6,979 nucleotides of DNA from Candidatus Bipolaricaulota bacterium. GTDB taxonomy: Bacteria; Bipolaricaulota; Bipolaricaulia; RBG-16-55-9; DRXL01. The stretch covers positions 1 to 6,979 of the forward strand of contig JAOAIA010000065.1 in NCBI GenBank assembly GCA_026414955.1, written 5' to 3'. A program made the position numbers and the translations under genes. This document shows positions 1-5,188 of this stretch, one piece after another. Numbering within the stretch: the first letter of the stretch is position 1; every line of letters starts with the position of its first letter. The notes beneath the pieces are model-generated. The model worked only from the letters and a program-made list of their open reading frames with translations. It did no database searches and was not told the origin of the DNA.

Positions 1-19
1 AGATGTGTATAAGAGACAG
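1..19. other. Residual Nextera/Tn5 mosaic-end adapter
   Basis: Bases 1-19 (AGATGTGTATAAGAGACAG) are identical to the 19-bp Tn5 mosaic end used in tagmentation libraries. The substrate-binding-protein reading frame continues cleanly only from base 20, so these bases are library sequence and not part of the genome. The right end of the window shows no such adapter. Confidence 0.95.
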
Positions 20-966
20 ACATAGGCTTGATAGAACGACCGCGTCTTGGGCGTGATAGGGGTCTCGCCGGTGGCGACGTCCACATAGACATGGCCCATG
101 ACACGCCCGCCCGTGTTCTTCCAGTACTCGAACGACTGCCCCTCAGCATTGATCCCGATGACAGGCATGTCGAGCTTCATCTCATAGGCTTGGCCGACCA
201 GGGGGATCCCCGGATCGAAGGCGAGCACGAGCATCATGGCATCGGCATCGGTGTCGCTGACTTGTTGTAAGATGGACGCGAAGTCCGGGTTCTGCAACGA
301 GAAGTTAAAGACTTTGACGAGCTGAATCCCCGCTTGAGCGAGCTGCCCCTGGAGAATCCGCGCGAGGTTCTGCCCGAAGGCGCTGCTCTCTGCAACCAGG
401 GCGACTTTTTCGATGCCCAGGTCTTGGCGCATCAATCCCGCAGCCATGTTCCCCATGTCTTGCCCCATGACGTTGTCGTTGATCATCAAGCGAAAATAAT
501 ATTTGTACTGATCGTACTTCTCTTTGACGAGCTTGTTGAACTCCGGGCTGCTGGAGCCTGTATCGAGATAGGGCTTGCGCAGCCGCGCCATAGACGGGAG
601 CATCGCCGCGACGGTCTCGTCTACAAAGCCGCCGACGATCGCGACTGCTCCTAGTGCCGCAAGCTCTTCAAACGCTGCCTTAGCGACATCGCCCCGCAGG
701 ACTTCGTCGTCTCGGATCAGCCCGTCCATGGTGAGCTTTGGCGGCGGCAGCTTCCCTTCACTGACAAGCCCGTTGATCTCGTCGAGGGCGAGCTGCGCTC
801 CGCGCACCATCGCGCGCCCGACGTCCAAGAGATTGATTGGCCCGATCAGCCCAACTTTGACGGGAGGCTGCCCCCAGCCCAGCGTCCTGCCCAAAGCCAC
901 GACACTTGCCCCGATCCCCAGTGCTTTCAAGAAAGCACGCCGACTCAGCCGCACACTGCTGTACAT
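20..966 (-). CDS. livK: Branched-chain amino acid-type ABC transporter substrate-binding protein, 3' truncated by contig edge
   Basis: This is a periplasmic-binding protein of the Leu/Ile/Val-binding (type I, Peripla_BP_6) family. It would capture an amino acid or similar small solute outside the membrane for an ABC importer. About 315 residues are present and the C-terminus is lost beyond the left edge. The N-terminus MYSSVRLSRRAFLKALGIGA carries a textbook twin-arginine motif (SRRAFLK, residues 8-14) followed by a hydrophobic stretch, so export by Tat is likely. The mature part opens with VKVGLIGPINLLDVGRAMVR and contains the family-like stretches GAQLALDEING, VAIVGGFVDE, VALVAESSAFGQ and ADAMMLVL. 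The start at 966 is fixed by GAGGAGGTG (complement of 972-980), which lies in the last codons of yraN; the yraN stop is 2 bp upstream, so the two genes are probably cotranscribed. Permease and ATPase genes would lie off the window. The true ligand cannot be told from sequence. Confidence 0.9.
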
Positions 967-968
967 AC

Positions 969-1322
969 TCACACCTCCTCACCAATTAATTTATCAGCTC
1001 GAAACGCGTCTTTGTACAAGCGCAGCTGCCCTCCAGAGAGTGCGATGACGTCAAAGCGAATATGTAAGTCTGTGGGATGTCGTGCCAAATAGTGCTGGGC
1101 AGTTAAGAGGATCTTGTGTTGTTTTCTGGGGTTGACGGTCTCTTCGGGCAGGCCGAAGAGTTCTCTAGAGCGCGAGCGGACTTCGACAAAGACCAGAAAG
1201 TTGCCGTCGCGGGCGATTAAGTCTATCTCGCCGCCGCGCCAGCGGTAGCGTTCTGCGATGATCTCGTACCCCTGCTGGCGCAAGAAGTCGCGGGCCAATC
1301 TCTCAGCATCCTCCCCGCGCAT
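969..1322 (-). CDS. yraN: UPF0102/YraN family endonuclease-fold protein
   Basis: The 117-residue product has the usual length and layout of the YraN (UPF0102) family: N-terminal GEDAERLARDFLRQQGYEII, then RGGEIDLIARDGNFLVFVEVRSR at residues 29-51. E32, D34 and E47 sit where the PD-(D/E)XK nuclease-like (Holliday-junction-resolvase-like) fold has its acidic residues; the usual EVK is EVR here. The family is widespread in bacteria, often near rnhB, and its biochemical role is poorly defined, with a DNA-processing role suspected. Here it instead precedes a transporter gene. The ATG at 1322 has GAGGGAG (complement of about 1325-1331) just upstream and a near-consensus promoter 18 bp away, which supports this start. 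Confidence 0.92.
   Translation of the reverse strand: MRGEDAERLARDFLRQQGYEIIAERYRWRGGEIDLIARDGNFLVFVEVRSRSRELFGLPEETVNPRKQHKILLTAQHYLARHPTDLHIRFDVIALSGGQLRLYKDAFRADKLIGEEV
972..980 (-). promoter_or_regulatory. Shine-Dalgarno site of the substrate-binding protein, inside yraN
   Basis: The minus strand reads GAGGAGGTG, overlapping the final Glu-Glu-Val codons of yraN just before its TGA. It sits 5 bp upstream of the ATG at 966. This supports the chosen start and suggests translational coupling with yraN. Confidence 0.8.
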
Positions 1323-1339
1323 AGCTCCCTCGCCAGACG

Positions 1340-1368
1340 ATCATAGCTGCAAGAGATGAGTCTGTCAA
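1340..1368 (-). promoter_or_regulatory. Sigma70-type promoter of yraN-livK
   Basis: On the minus strand TTGACA (1368-1363) and TATGAT (1345-1340) are separated by exactly 17 bp, close to the sigma70 consensus. Transcription would start near 1333, giving a leader of about 11 nt that holds the yraN ribosome binding site. Because this promoter serves yraN directly, the second promoter at 1531-1559 needs another explanation. Confidence 0.75.
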
Positions 1369-1402
1369 ATCAAAAATCTCGGCTTGACGCTGGATGAGAT
1401 TT
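1365..1402 (-). terminator. Hairpin plus T-rich tail, possible terminator of the candidate sRNA
   Basis: On the minus strand AAATCTC (1402-1396) and GAGATTT (1380-1374) form a 7-bp stem with a 15-nt loop, followed by TTGATTTG. The stem is A/T-rich and the T-run is interrupted, so this would be a weak intrinsic terminator. It lies between the two minus-strand promoters, where a terminator would be expected if the upstream transcript is independent. Confidence 0.35.
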
Positions 1403-1524
1403 CGCAGAATTGGAAGGCAGAGGCACTTCCCCGCTTGAGCAGGCAAGCAGGTTCGGCCAAGCGATGATCAAGAAGAGAGGAACTTCTGCCCGGTCACCGC
1501 TCGTATGACGAGCGTCGGTTTTGT
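1371..1524 (-). ncRNA. Candidate structured small RNA (no recognised family)
   Basis: About 150 bp lies between a strong promoter (1559-1531) and a separate yraN promoter (1368-1340). No convincing protein was found in it. The predicted transcript can form nested helices: GGCAGA (1490-1485) with TCTGCC (1421-1416), TTCC (1482-1479) with GGAA (1430-1427), and CGCTTG (1463-1458) with CAAGCG (1437-1432), stacked as a rod. At the base, GACGCT (1516-1511) can pair with AGCGTC (1391-1386), competing with a local 7-bp hairpin CGCTCGT/ACGAGCG (1514-1498). Size and rod shape are reminiscent of 6S RNA, but I see no diagnostic 6S, SRP, RNase P, T-box or common riboswitch motif. An untranslated leader of yraN is the alternative. 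Confidence 0.4.
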
Positions 1525-1530
1525 AACTGA

Positions 1531-1559
1531 TTTATAGCACAAATCAGCGCAAAAGTCAA
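1531..1559 (-). promoter_or_regulatory. Strong sigma70-type promoter upstream of the candidate sRNA
   Basis: The minus strand has TTGACT (1559-1554), a 17-bp spacer and TATAAA (1536-1531). Transcription would start near 1524, about 200 nt before yraN, with no coding sequence following directly. The -35 box lies inside one copy of the 13-bp direct repeat (1554-1566). Confidence 0.65.
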
Positions 1560-1566
1560 GAGGGGG
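1554..1566. repeat. 13-bp direct repeat, copy 1 (downstream side of hicAB)
   Basis: AGTCAAGAGGGGG occurs here and again at 2042-2054 in the same orientation. The two copies bracket the degenerate hicAB module and the end of the peptidase gene. This copy contains the -35 box of the sRNA promoter. Confidence 0.6.
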
Positions 1567-1594
1567 TAGATGGCTCCGCCAAATCTCAAAGAGT

Positions 1595-1816
1595 TCAACT
1601 AATCGCGACTTCGACCCTCCCCAGCAAGATCCCCTCGTCCCTGGGAATCTTTTGCCTATCCTCTTTGAGAGCTAGCAGATGGCTCTCAATCGCCTCCCGC
1701 ACCTTCTCTAAAGCCTCTTCCACTGTCTCCCCTTGAGAGAAGCACCCCGGCAGAGCCGGAACCTCCACCCAGTAGCCCCCCTCCTCAGCTCGATGCAAGA
1801 TCACCGTGTATTCCAT
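1595..1816 (-). CDS. hicB: HicB-family antitoxin
   Basis: The 73-residue protein MEYTVILHRAEEGGYWVEVP... matches short HicB/UPF0150 antitoxins: a partial RNase H-like beta-alpha fold with EGGYWVEVPALPGCFSQGET followed by the helix VEEALEKVREAIESHLLALK. Such proteins bind and neutralise HicA, an mRNA-cleaving toxin. No added C-terminal DNA-binding domain is present. The frame is open upstream to 1894, but AGGGAGGTG (complement of 1823-1831) lies 6 bp before the ATG at 1816, and family homology begins exactly there, so the shorter start is chosen. The upstream partner hicA is disrupted, so this is likely an orphan antitoxin; it could still repress its promoter or neutralise a HicA encoded elsewhere. 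Confidence 0.88.
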   Translation of the reverse strand: MEYTVILHRAEEGGYWVEVPALPGCFSQGETVEEALEKVREAIESHLLALKEDRQKIPRDEGILLGRVEVAIS

Positions 1817-1833
1817 AAAAGCACCTCCCTCAA

Positions 1834-1958
1834 TTAAAGCAGCTTCAGAAACTCCTCTTCGGTCAAGCCCGCCCTCTTGAGCGGCGCTCGCCACCCGCTT
1901 TGACGAACGCTTGCACCGCTTCTCGACCCGTAATGCCCCGCAATCGCCGTCCGTTCAT
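1834..1958 (-). pseudogene. hicA: hicA toxin remnant with internal deletion and frameshift
   Basis: From the ATG at 1958 the frame reads MNGRRLRGITGREAVQAFVK then AGGERRSRGRA and stops at 1863. The beginning matches HicA/YcfA N-termini (GREAV..F.KAGGE). In another frame from 1887 to 1834 the sequence reads APLKRAGLTEEEFLKLL then TAA, the typical HicA C-terminus (.LK.AGLTEEEFL.LL). An intact HicA needs roughly 30-40 more residues between these parts, including the GSHH-type segment with the catalytic histidine, and none of that is found. The break lies around 1876-1891. The gene is in the standard hicA-hicB order, its TAA 17 bp before the hicB ATG. The toxin should be inactive. No clear ribosome binding site precedes the ATG. 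Confidence 0.8.
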
Positions 1959-1975
1959 AAAAACTTTGCTCTGTG

Positions 1976-3766
1976 TTAAATTTTATTCCACCGACCTCCT
2001 AGCTGCAAAGATAGCATAGGGCGCGCATGGCTGTGCGCCCCAGTCAAGAGGGGGCACTGACGCCATAGCTGAAAGAAAAGATATGTTGGGAAGCTCAGGG
2101 TATTATTCGCGCGATTCTCTTCCAAGACGTCACGATCGGGATCAACTTCAGCCTGCGCCGGGGCGCTTTTACTCTTGAAGAGAAGTTCAGCCGTCGCCTG
2201 CTGGCCGTCCCAGCGCGTCTCCATCGTGCTGCCGTCGCGCAAGTACAAGACGACTCTCACCGGCGCGATGGCCTCCCCTTGCCGGAGAATAGTCAGCCTG
2301 GTCTCGAACTGGCCGTCTTCGGTCTGACGCCACGCCCCAACAGGCAGCGAAAAATCCAACGTCTTCGTGGTGCGCAGCCAAATATCAAAGAACCAGTCCA
2401 GCTCTTGGGAAGAGACTTCTTCAACAACAGCGATGAAGTCTTGCGTCGTCGCGTTCTTGTACGTGAAGCGCGCATAGTACTCTTTGAACAGACGATCAGA
2501 GTTCTGAGCGCCTAGCACCCAGCGCAGCATCCAGAGCACCCCGGACCCCTTGGTATAGACAGTCTGGGCATAGCTGCGCAACGAGGGGAACTGATCGGCG
2601 CGGGTCAGTACGGGAATCCCCGGCTCACGAAAGCGATACGAACTCCGCGATGAGAGAGGGGCTTTCTGACGCTCGATATCATAGAGTTCTTCCGAAAAAG
2701 TCGCGAAGGCTTCGTCGAGCCAGGCCTCGTCCATCTCGTCGTTGCCCACAGCAGCGTACCACCATTGGTGGGCCAGCTCGTGCACGATCTCGGCTGGTAA
2801 CCCCCCGGCGATCATCACGATCCCCGGATACTCCATCCCCCCGCCGACGGTCACCTGCGCGACAGTCACGACGGGGTACGCATAGGGGCCGAAGCGCTCA
2901 GAGAAGAAATTCATCGCGTCAGCGGAGACAGCCGTCATGGACAGCCCTAGCGAGAGCACGCGCAACAGCGCGCCGGTGGAGAGCTTGGTCTCTTCAACGC
3001 GATAGAACGGCCCGGCGACCCAGGCGAAGTCGCGCACGCGCTCAGCTCTGACCGTGACGATCTTCTGAGCGCCTTGGGCGGTCTCGCTGAGAATGACCCC
3101 CGTGCAGCCGACGACGAAATTCGCCGGCACCGTCAGCGTGACGTCGTAGGTGGCAAAATCCCCGTAGAACTCGCCGAGAAAGCTATATTTATCAAGGTTC
3201 CAGCCCTCGTCGGCGTCGTAGACCACGACCTTGGGATACCAGAGCGTCACGGTATAGGTGCTGTTTCTGTGGCCGCTGCGCACAGCGAACGTCGCCGCCC
3301 ACAAGGCCTGCGGGGCAGGCTGCATCAGATCGTTGATGAACTCGATCTGCAGCGTCAGAGTCTGCCCATCGGCCAACGGCTCTTTCAGCGCGACGCGCAT
3401 GAGCGTGTCGTCAAGAGAGAATGCGAGCACCTGGCCATTGGCAGTCACGCTCTTGATCTCCATGAACGCGTCGTCATTTGGAGAAGCGTAGATGCTCGCT
3501 GGGGGGATGCCGGCGCGCTGTAGTTCTTGCTGATATTTGGAGTTAGCACCGCGCTTAAAAGCATTGGGGACGACGTGAAAGTACAGCTCGGTGAGCGCAG
3601 TGCCGGTGCGGTTGGTGAAGCGCACTGTTTCAGTGCCGATAATGATATTCTTCGCTAGGTCGAGCTGGGCCGAGATCGTGTACGCGATCTCGTTGGGCAG
3701 AGCAAGAGAGACAAAAGACCAAGAGACGACAAGCCAGAAGCTGACGTTGACAGTTCGCTTGAGCAT
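1976..3766 (-). CDS. Secreted M1-family zinc metallopeptidase (aminopeptidase)
   Basis: The 596-residue protein is a gluzincin of peptidase family M1, which removes N-terminal residues from peptides with one catalytic zinc. Residues 1-23 form a signal peptide (basic MLKR, then a hydrophobic stretch), so the enzyme acts outside the cytoplasm. Residues about 25-250 are the beta-rich N-terminal domain. The catalytic domain carries the GAMEN-type exopeptidase motif as GGMEYP (309-314), the zinc motif HELAH (329-333) followed after exactly 18 residues by E352 (HExxHx18E), and the transition-state tyrosine in YTKG (Y404). A C-terminal beta region ends with AEVDPDRDVLEENRANN, as in other secreted M1/CARDB-like proteins. 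The last 30 or so residues look unrelated to the family. The start at 3766 is supported by AAGGAGA (complement of about 3774-3780). It is divergent from the nucleotidyltransferase gene. Confidence 0.93.
   Translation of the reverse strand: MLKRTVNVSFWLVVSWSFVSLALPNEIAYTISAQLDLAKNIIIGTETVRFTNRTGTALTELYFHVVPNAFKRGANSKYQQELQRAGIPPASIYASPNDDAFMEIKSVTANGQVLAFSLDDTLMRVALKEPLADGQTLTLQIEFINDLMQPAPQALWAATFAVRSGHRNSTYTVTLWYPKVVVYDADEGWNLDKYSFLGEFYGDFATYDVTLTVPANFVVGCTGVILSETAQGAQKIVTVRAERVRDFAWVAGPFYRVEETKLSTGALLRVLSLGLSMTAVSADAMNFFSERFGPYAYPVVTVAQVTVGGGMEYPGIVMIAGGLPAEIVHELAHQWWYAAVGNDEMDEAWLDEAFATFSEELYDIERQKAPLSSRSSYRFREPGIPVLTRADQFPSLRSYAQTVYTKGSGVLWMLRWVLGAQNSDRLFKEYYARFTYKNATTQDFIAVVEEVSSQELDWFFDIWLRTTKTLDFSLPVGAWRQTEDGQFETRLTILRQGEAIAPVRVVLYLRDGSTMETRWDGQQATAELLFKSKSAPAQAEVDPDRDVLEENRANNTLSFPTYLFFQLWRQCPLLTGAHSHARPMLSLQLGGRWNKI
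1980..2008 (-). promoter_or_regulatory. Predicted promoter of the hicAB module
   Basis: The minus strand has TTGCAG (2008-2003), a 17-bp spacer and TAAAAT (1985-1980), placing the transcript start near 1973, about 15 nt before the hicA ATG. It overlaps the final codons of the peptidase gene. Such a promoter would allow hicB to be expressed separately from the peptidase. Confidence 0.45.
2042..2054. repeat. 13-bp direct repeat, copy 2 (upstream side of hicAB)
   Basis: AGTCAAGAGGGGG, identical to 1554-1566 and 488 bp away. It falls inside the unusual C-terminal tail of the peptidase reading frame. Confidence 0.6.
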
Positions 3767-3779
3767 AGCGGTCTCCTTC

Positions 3780-3808
3780 TTGGGTCTATGTTAATTTTGT
3801 ATTATACT
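3780..3808 (+). promoter_or_regulatory. Predicted promoter of the nucleotidyltransferase gene, overlapping a divergent -10
   Basis: On the plus strand TTGGGT (3780-3785), a 17-bp spacer and TATACT (3803-3808) point to a start near 3815, which leaves a very short leader beginning at the Shine-Dalgarno site. On the opposite strand 3806-3801 reads a perfect TATAAT that could serve the peptidase gene, although its -35 region is poor. The two -10 elements overlap, so the two genes may compete for polymerase. Confidence 0.5.
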
Positions 3809-3828
3809 GAAGGGCAAGGAGCATGGCG

Positions 3829-5064
3829 ATGCGCGCTGTGATCTTAGCTGCGGGAGAGTCGTCGCGGTTTTGGCCGCTGGCTGAGGGCGGACACAAGGGT
3901 CTCTTTAGGCTCTTAGGCCGCCCGATCATCGCCCATACGATTGAAGCTCTCAAGCGCGCTCATATCAAAGAGATTATTATCGTTCAGCCCTCAAGCCGAG
4001 TCATCGAAGCCCACCTTGGAGACGGCGCAAGCTTGAGTGTCAAGCTCTCTTACGTCGTGCAGCCGGAGCCGCTTGGCATGGGCGATGCCCTGGCGAGAGC
4101 CGAGTCTCTGCTTGAAGACTCTTTTTTTGTCGTCAATCCCCAGCACGTCACCGTAGACGAGATCATCCCCCAGATGAGCGCTCTGGCTGCCGGGGCTGAT
4201 GTCGTTCTGGTGGGCTGCGAGACGGATCGTCCGCACGAGTACGGGGTCGTCAAGATAGAGAAAGATCGCGCGCTCGATCTCATCGAAAAGCCCGCACCGG
4301 GAACTGAGCCAAGTCGCACGCGCCTTGTCGGGGTCTATCTCTTAAATAAAAGATTTTTTGATTTCTATCGTCGCGTGCCGGAGCATCCGTATGCGTTTGA
4401 AGATGCGCTCAAACTCTTGATGCGCGAGGGCACGGTGCGCATACTGAAGATCTCAGAGGAGCCGCCGACGCTCAAGTACCCCTGGGATTTGTTTACCTTA
4501 GCCCAGCTCTTAATGGAGAGAGAGATCACGGCGCAGAAGATCGCACCCAGCGCGCAGATTCACCCAAGCGCCATCATCGAGGGGCCGGTCTGGATCGGCG
4601 AGGGCGTGAAAATTTTTGAGTACGCCGTGGTCAAAGGGCCATGCTACATCGGGGATCACTGTGTTGTGGGCACGGGGTCGCTCGTGCGAGAGTATTCTAA
4701 TTTAGAAGCGCACACGGTGATCGGCGCCCATGCTGAAGTTGCCCGCTCGATCTTTCAGAGAGAGTGCTCGACGCATTCGGGATACTTTGGCGATTCGATC
4801 TTCGACGAGGCGGTGAAGATCGGCGCGGGCACGGTGACAGCCAACGTCAGAAACGACCGAGGCTTCATACGCCCACGAGTGAAGGGGGCTCGCGTCGCGA
4901 CCGGGCTGAAAAAGCTCGGCGCTATCGTCGGGCGCGAGACGCATATTGGGATCTGCGCGATGCTCATGCCCGGCGTGCTGATCGGACCACGGTGCGAGAT
5001 CGGACCCGGTACTCTCGTGCGCAAGAACCTCGATGCGAACGCACGCTATTATCCGTTTATCTAA
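3829..5064 (+). CDS. GlmU-like bifunctional sugar-1-phosphate nucleotidyltransferase / beta-helix acyltransferase
   Basis: The 411-residue protein has an N-terminal nucleotidyltransferase domain (1 to about 230) and a C-terminal left-handed beta-helix of hexapeptide repeats (about 238-400: IHPSAIIEGPVWIGEGV, then IGAGTVTANVRND and HIGICAMLMPGVLIGPRCEIGPGTLV). Such enzymes activate sugar-1-phosphates to NDP-sugars and may acetylate amino sugars for envelope polymers; the layout recalls archaeal ST0452-type proteins. Seen are LAAGESSR (6-13), K23 in GHKGL, EYGVV (137-141), EKP (153-155) and D220 in YPWDL. The usual GD metal-binding motif is replaced by PQ in VVNPQHV (101-107), so activity may be altered. 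ATG at 3829 is preferred over the in-frame ATG at 3823, because AAGGAG (3816-3821) is 7 bp from the former and 1 bp from the latter. The substrate is not determined. Confidence 0.88.
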   Translation: MRAVILAAGESSRFWPLAEGGHKGLFRLLGRPIIAHTIEALKRAHIKEIIIVQPSSRVIEAHLGDGASLSVKLSYVVQPEPLGMGDALARAESLLEDSFFVVNPQHVTVDEIIPQMSALAAGADVVLVGCETDRPHEYGVVKIEKDRALDLIEKPAPGTEPSRTRLVGVYLLNKRFFDFYRRVPEHPYAFEDALKLLMREGTVRILKISEEPPTLKYPWDLFTLAQLLMEREITAQKIAPSAQIHPSAIIEGPVWIGEGVKIFEYAVVKGPCYIGDHCVVGTGSLVREYSNLEAHTVIGAHAEVARSIFQRECSTHSGYFGDSIFDEAVKIGAGTVTANVRNDRGFIRPRVKGARVATGLKKLGAIVGRETHIGICAMLMPGVLIGPRCEIGPGTLVRKNLDANARYYPFI

Positions 5065-5081
5065 TCTGAGGCCTGAAGTCG

Positions 5082-5182
5082 CCGGCTCAGCAGAGGCAAG
5101 CCCGCTGAAGGGGGCTAGCGTGCTTCAGCACGCTTCCATCTGCTGAGCCGGATGCTTCAGCATCCGCTACAGAAGCTTGCCC
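5082..5182. repeat. Nested inverted-repeat cluster between convergent genes (possible bidirectional terminator)
   Basis: Most of the 124-bp gap is palindromic. CCGGCTCAGCAGA (5082-5094) pairs perfectly with 5139-5151 (13 bp). Inside it AGCGTGC-TTCA-GCACGCT (5117-5134) forms a 7-bp hairpin, and AGCCC/GGGCT (5099-5103/5112-5116) another. Overlapping its right arm, CGGATGC-TTCA-GCATCCG (5149-5166) forms a third hairpin with the same TTCA loop. GGCAAGC/GCTTGCC (5095-5101/5175-5181) is a further long-range pair. There is no T-run, so classic intrinsic termination is not shown. The position between two converging stop codons fits a terminator or a REP-like element. Confidence 0.7.
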
Positions 5183-5188
5183 ATCGCG

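Noticed and set aside
28..1048. Several open frames on the plus strand, plus a second minus frame at 758-985
   Set aside because: They are opposite or out of frame to the binding-protein gene, which has a Tat signal, family motifs and a good ribosome binding site. Their products are low-complexity Arg/Ser/Pro/His-rich.
1817..1894. N-terminal extension of HicB (26 extra residues)
   Set aside because: The extension is out-of-frame hicA remnant sequence. The strong ribosome binding site and the family start are at 1816.
2015..2040. TTGACT...TATGCT as a promoter for hicAB (minus strand, about 2047-2014)
   Set aside because: The spacer is 23 bp, too long for sigma70; the TTGCAG-17-TAAAAT pair is better placed.
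2187..3523. Open frames overlapping the M1 peptidase on both strands
   Set aside because: The peptidase frame has all catalytic motifs; the others are compositional shadows.
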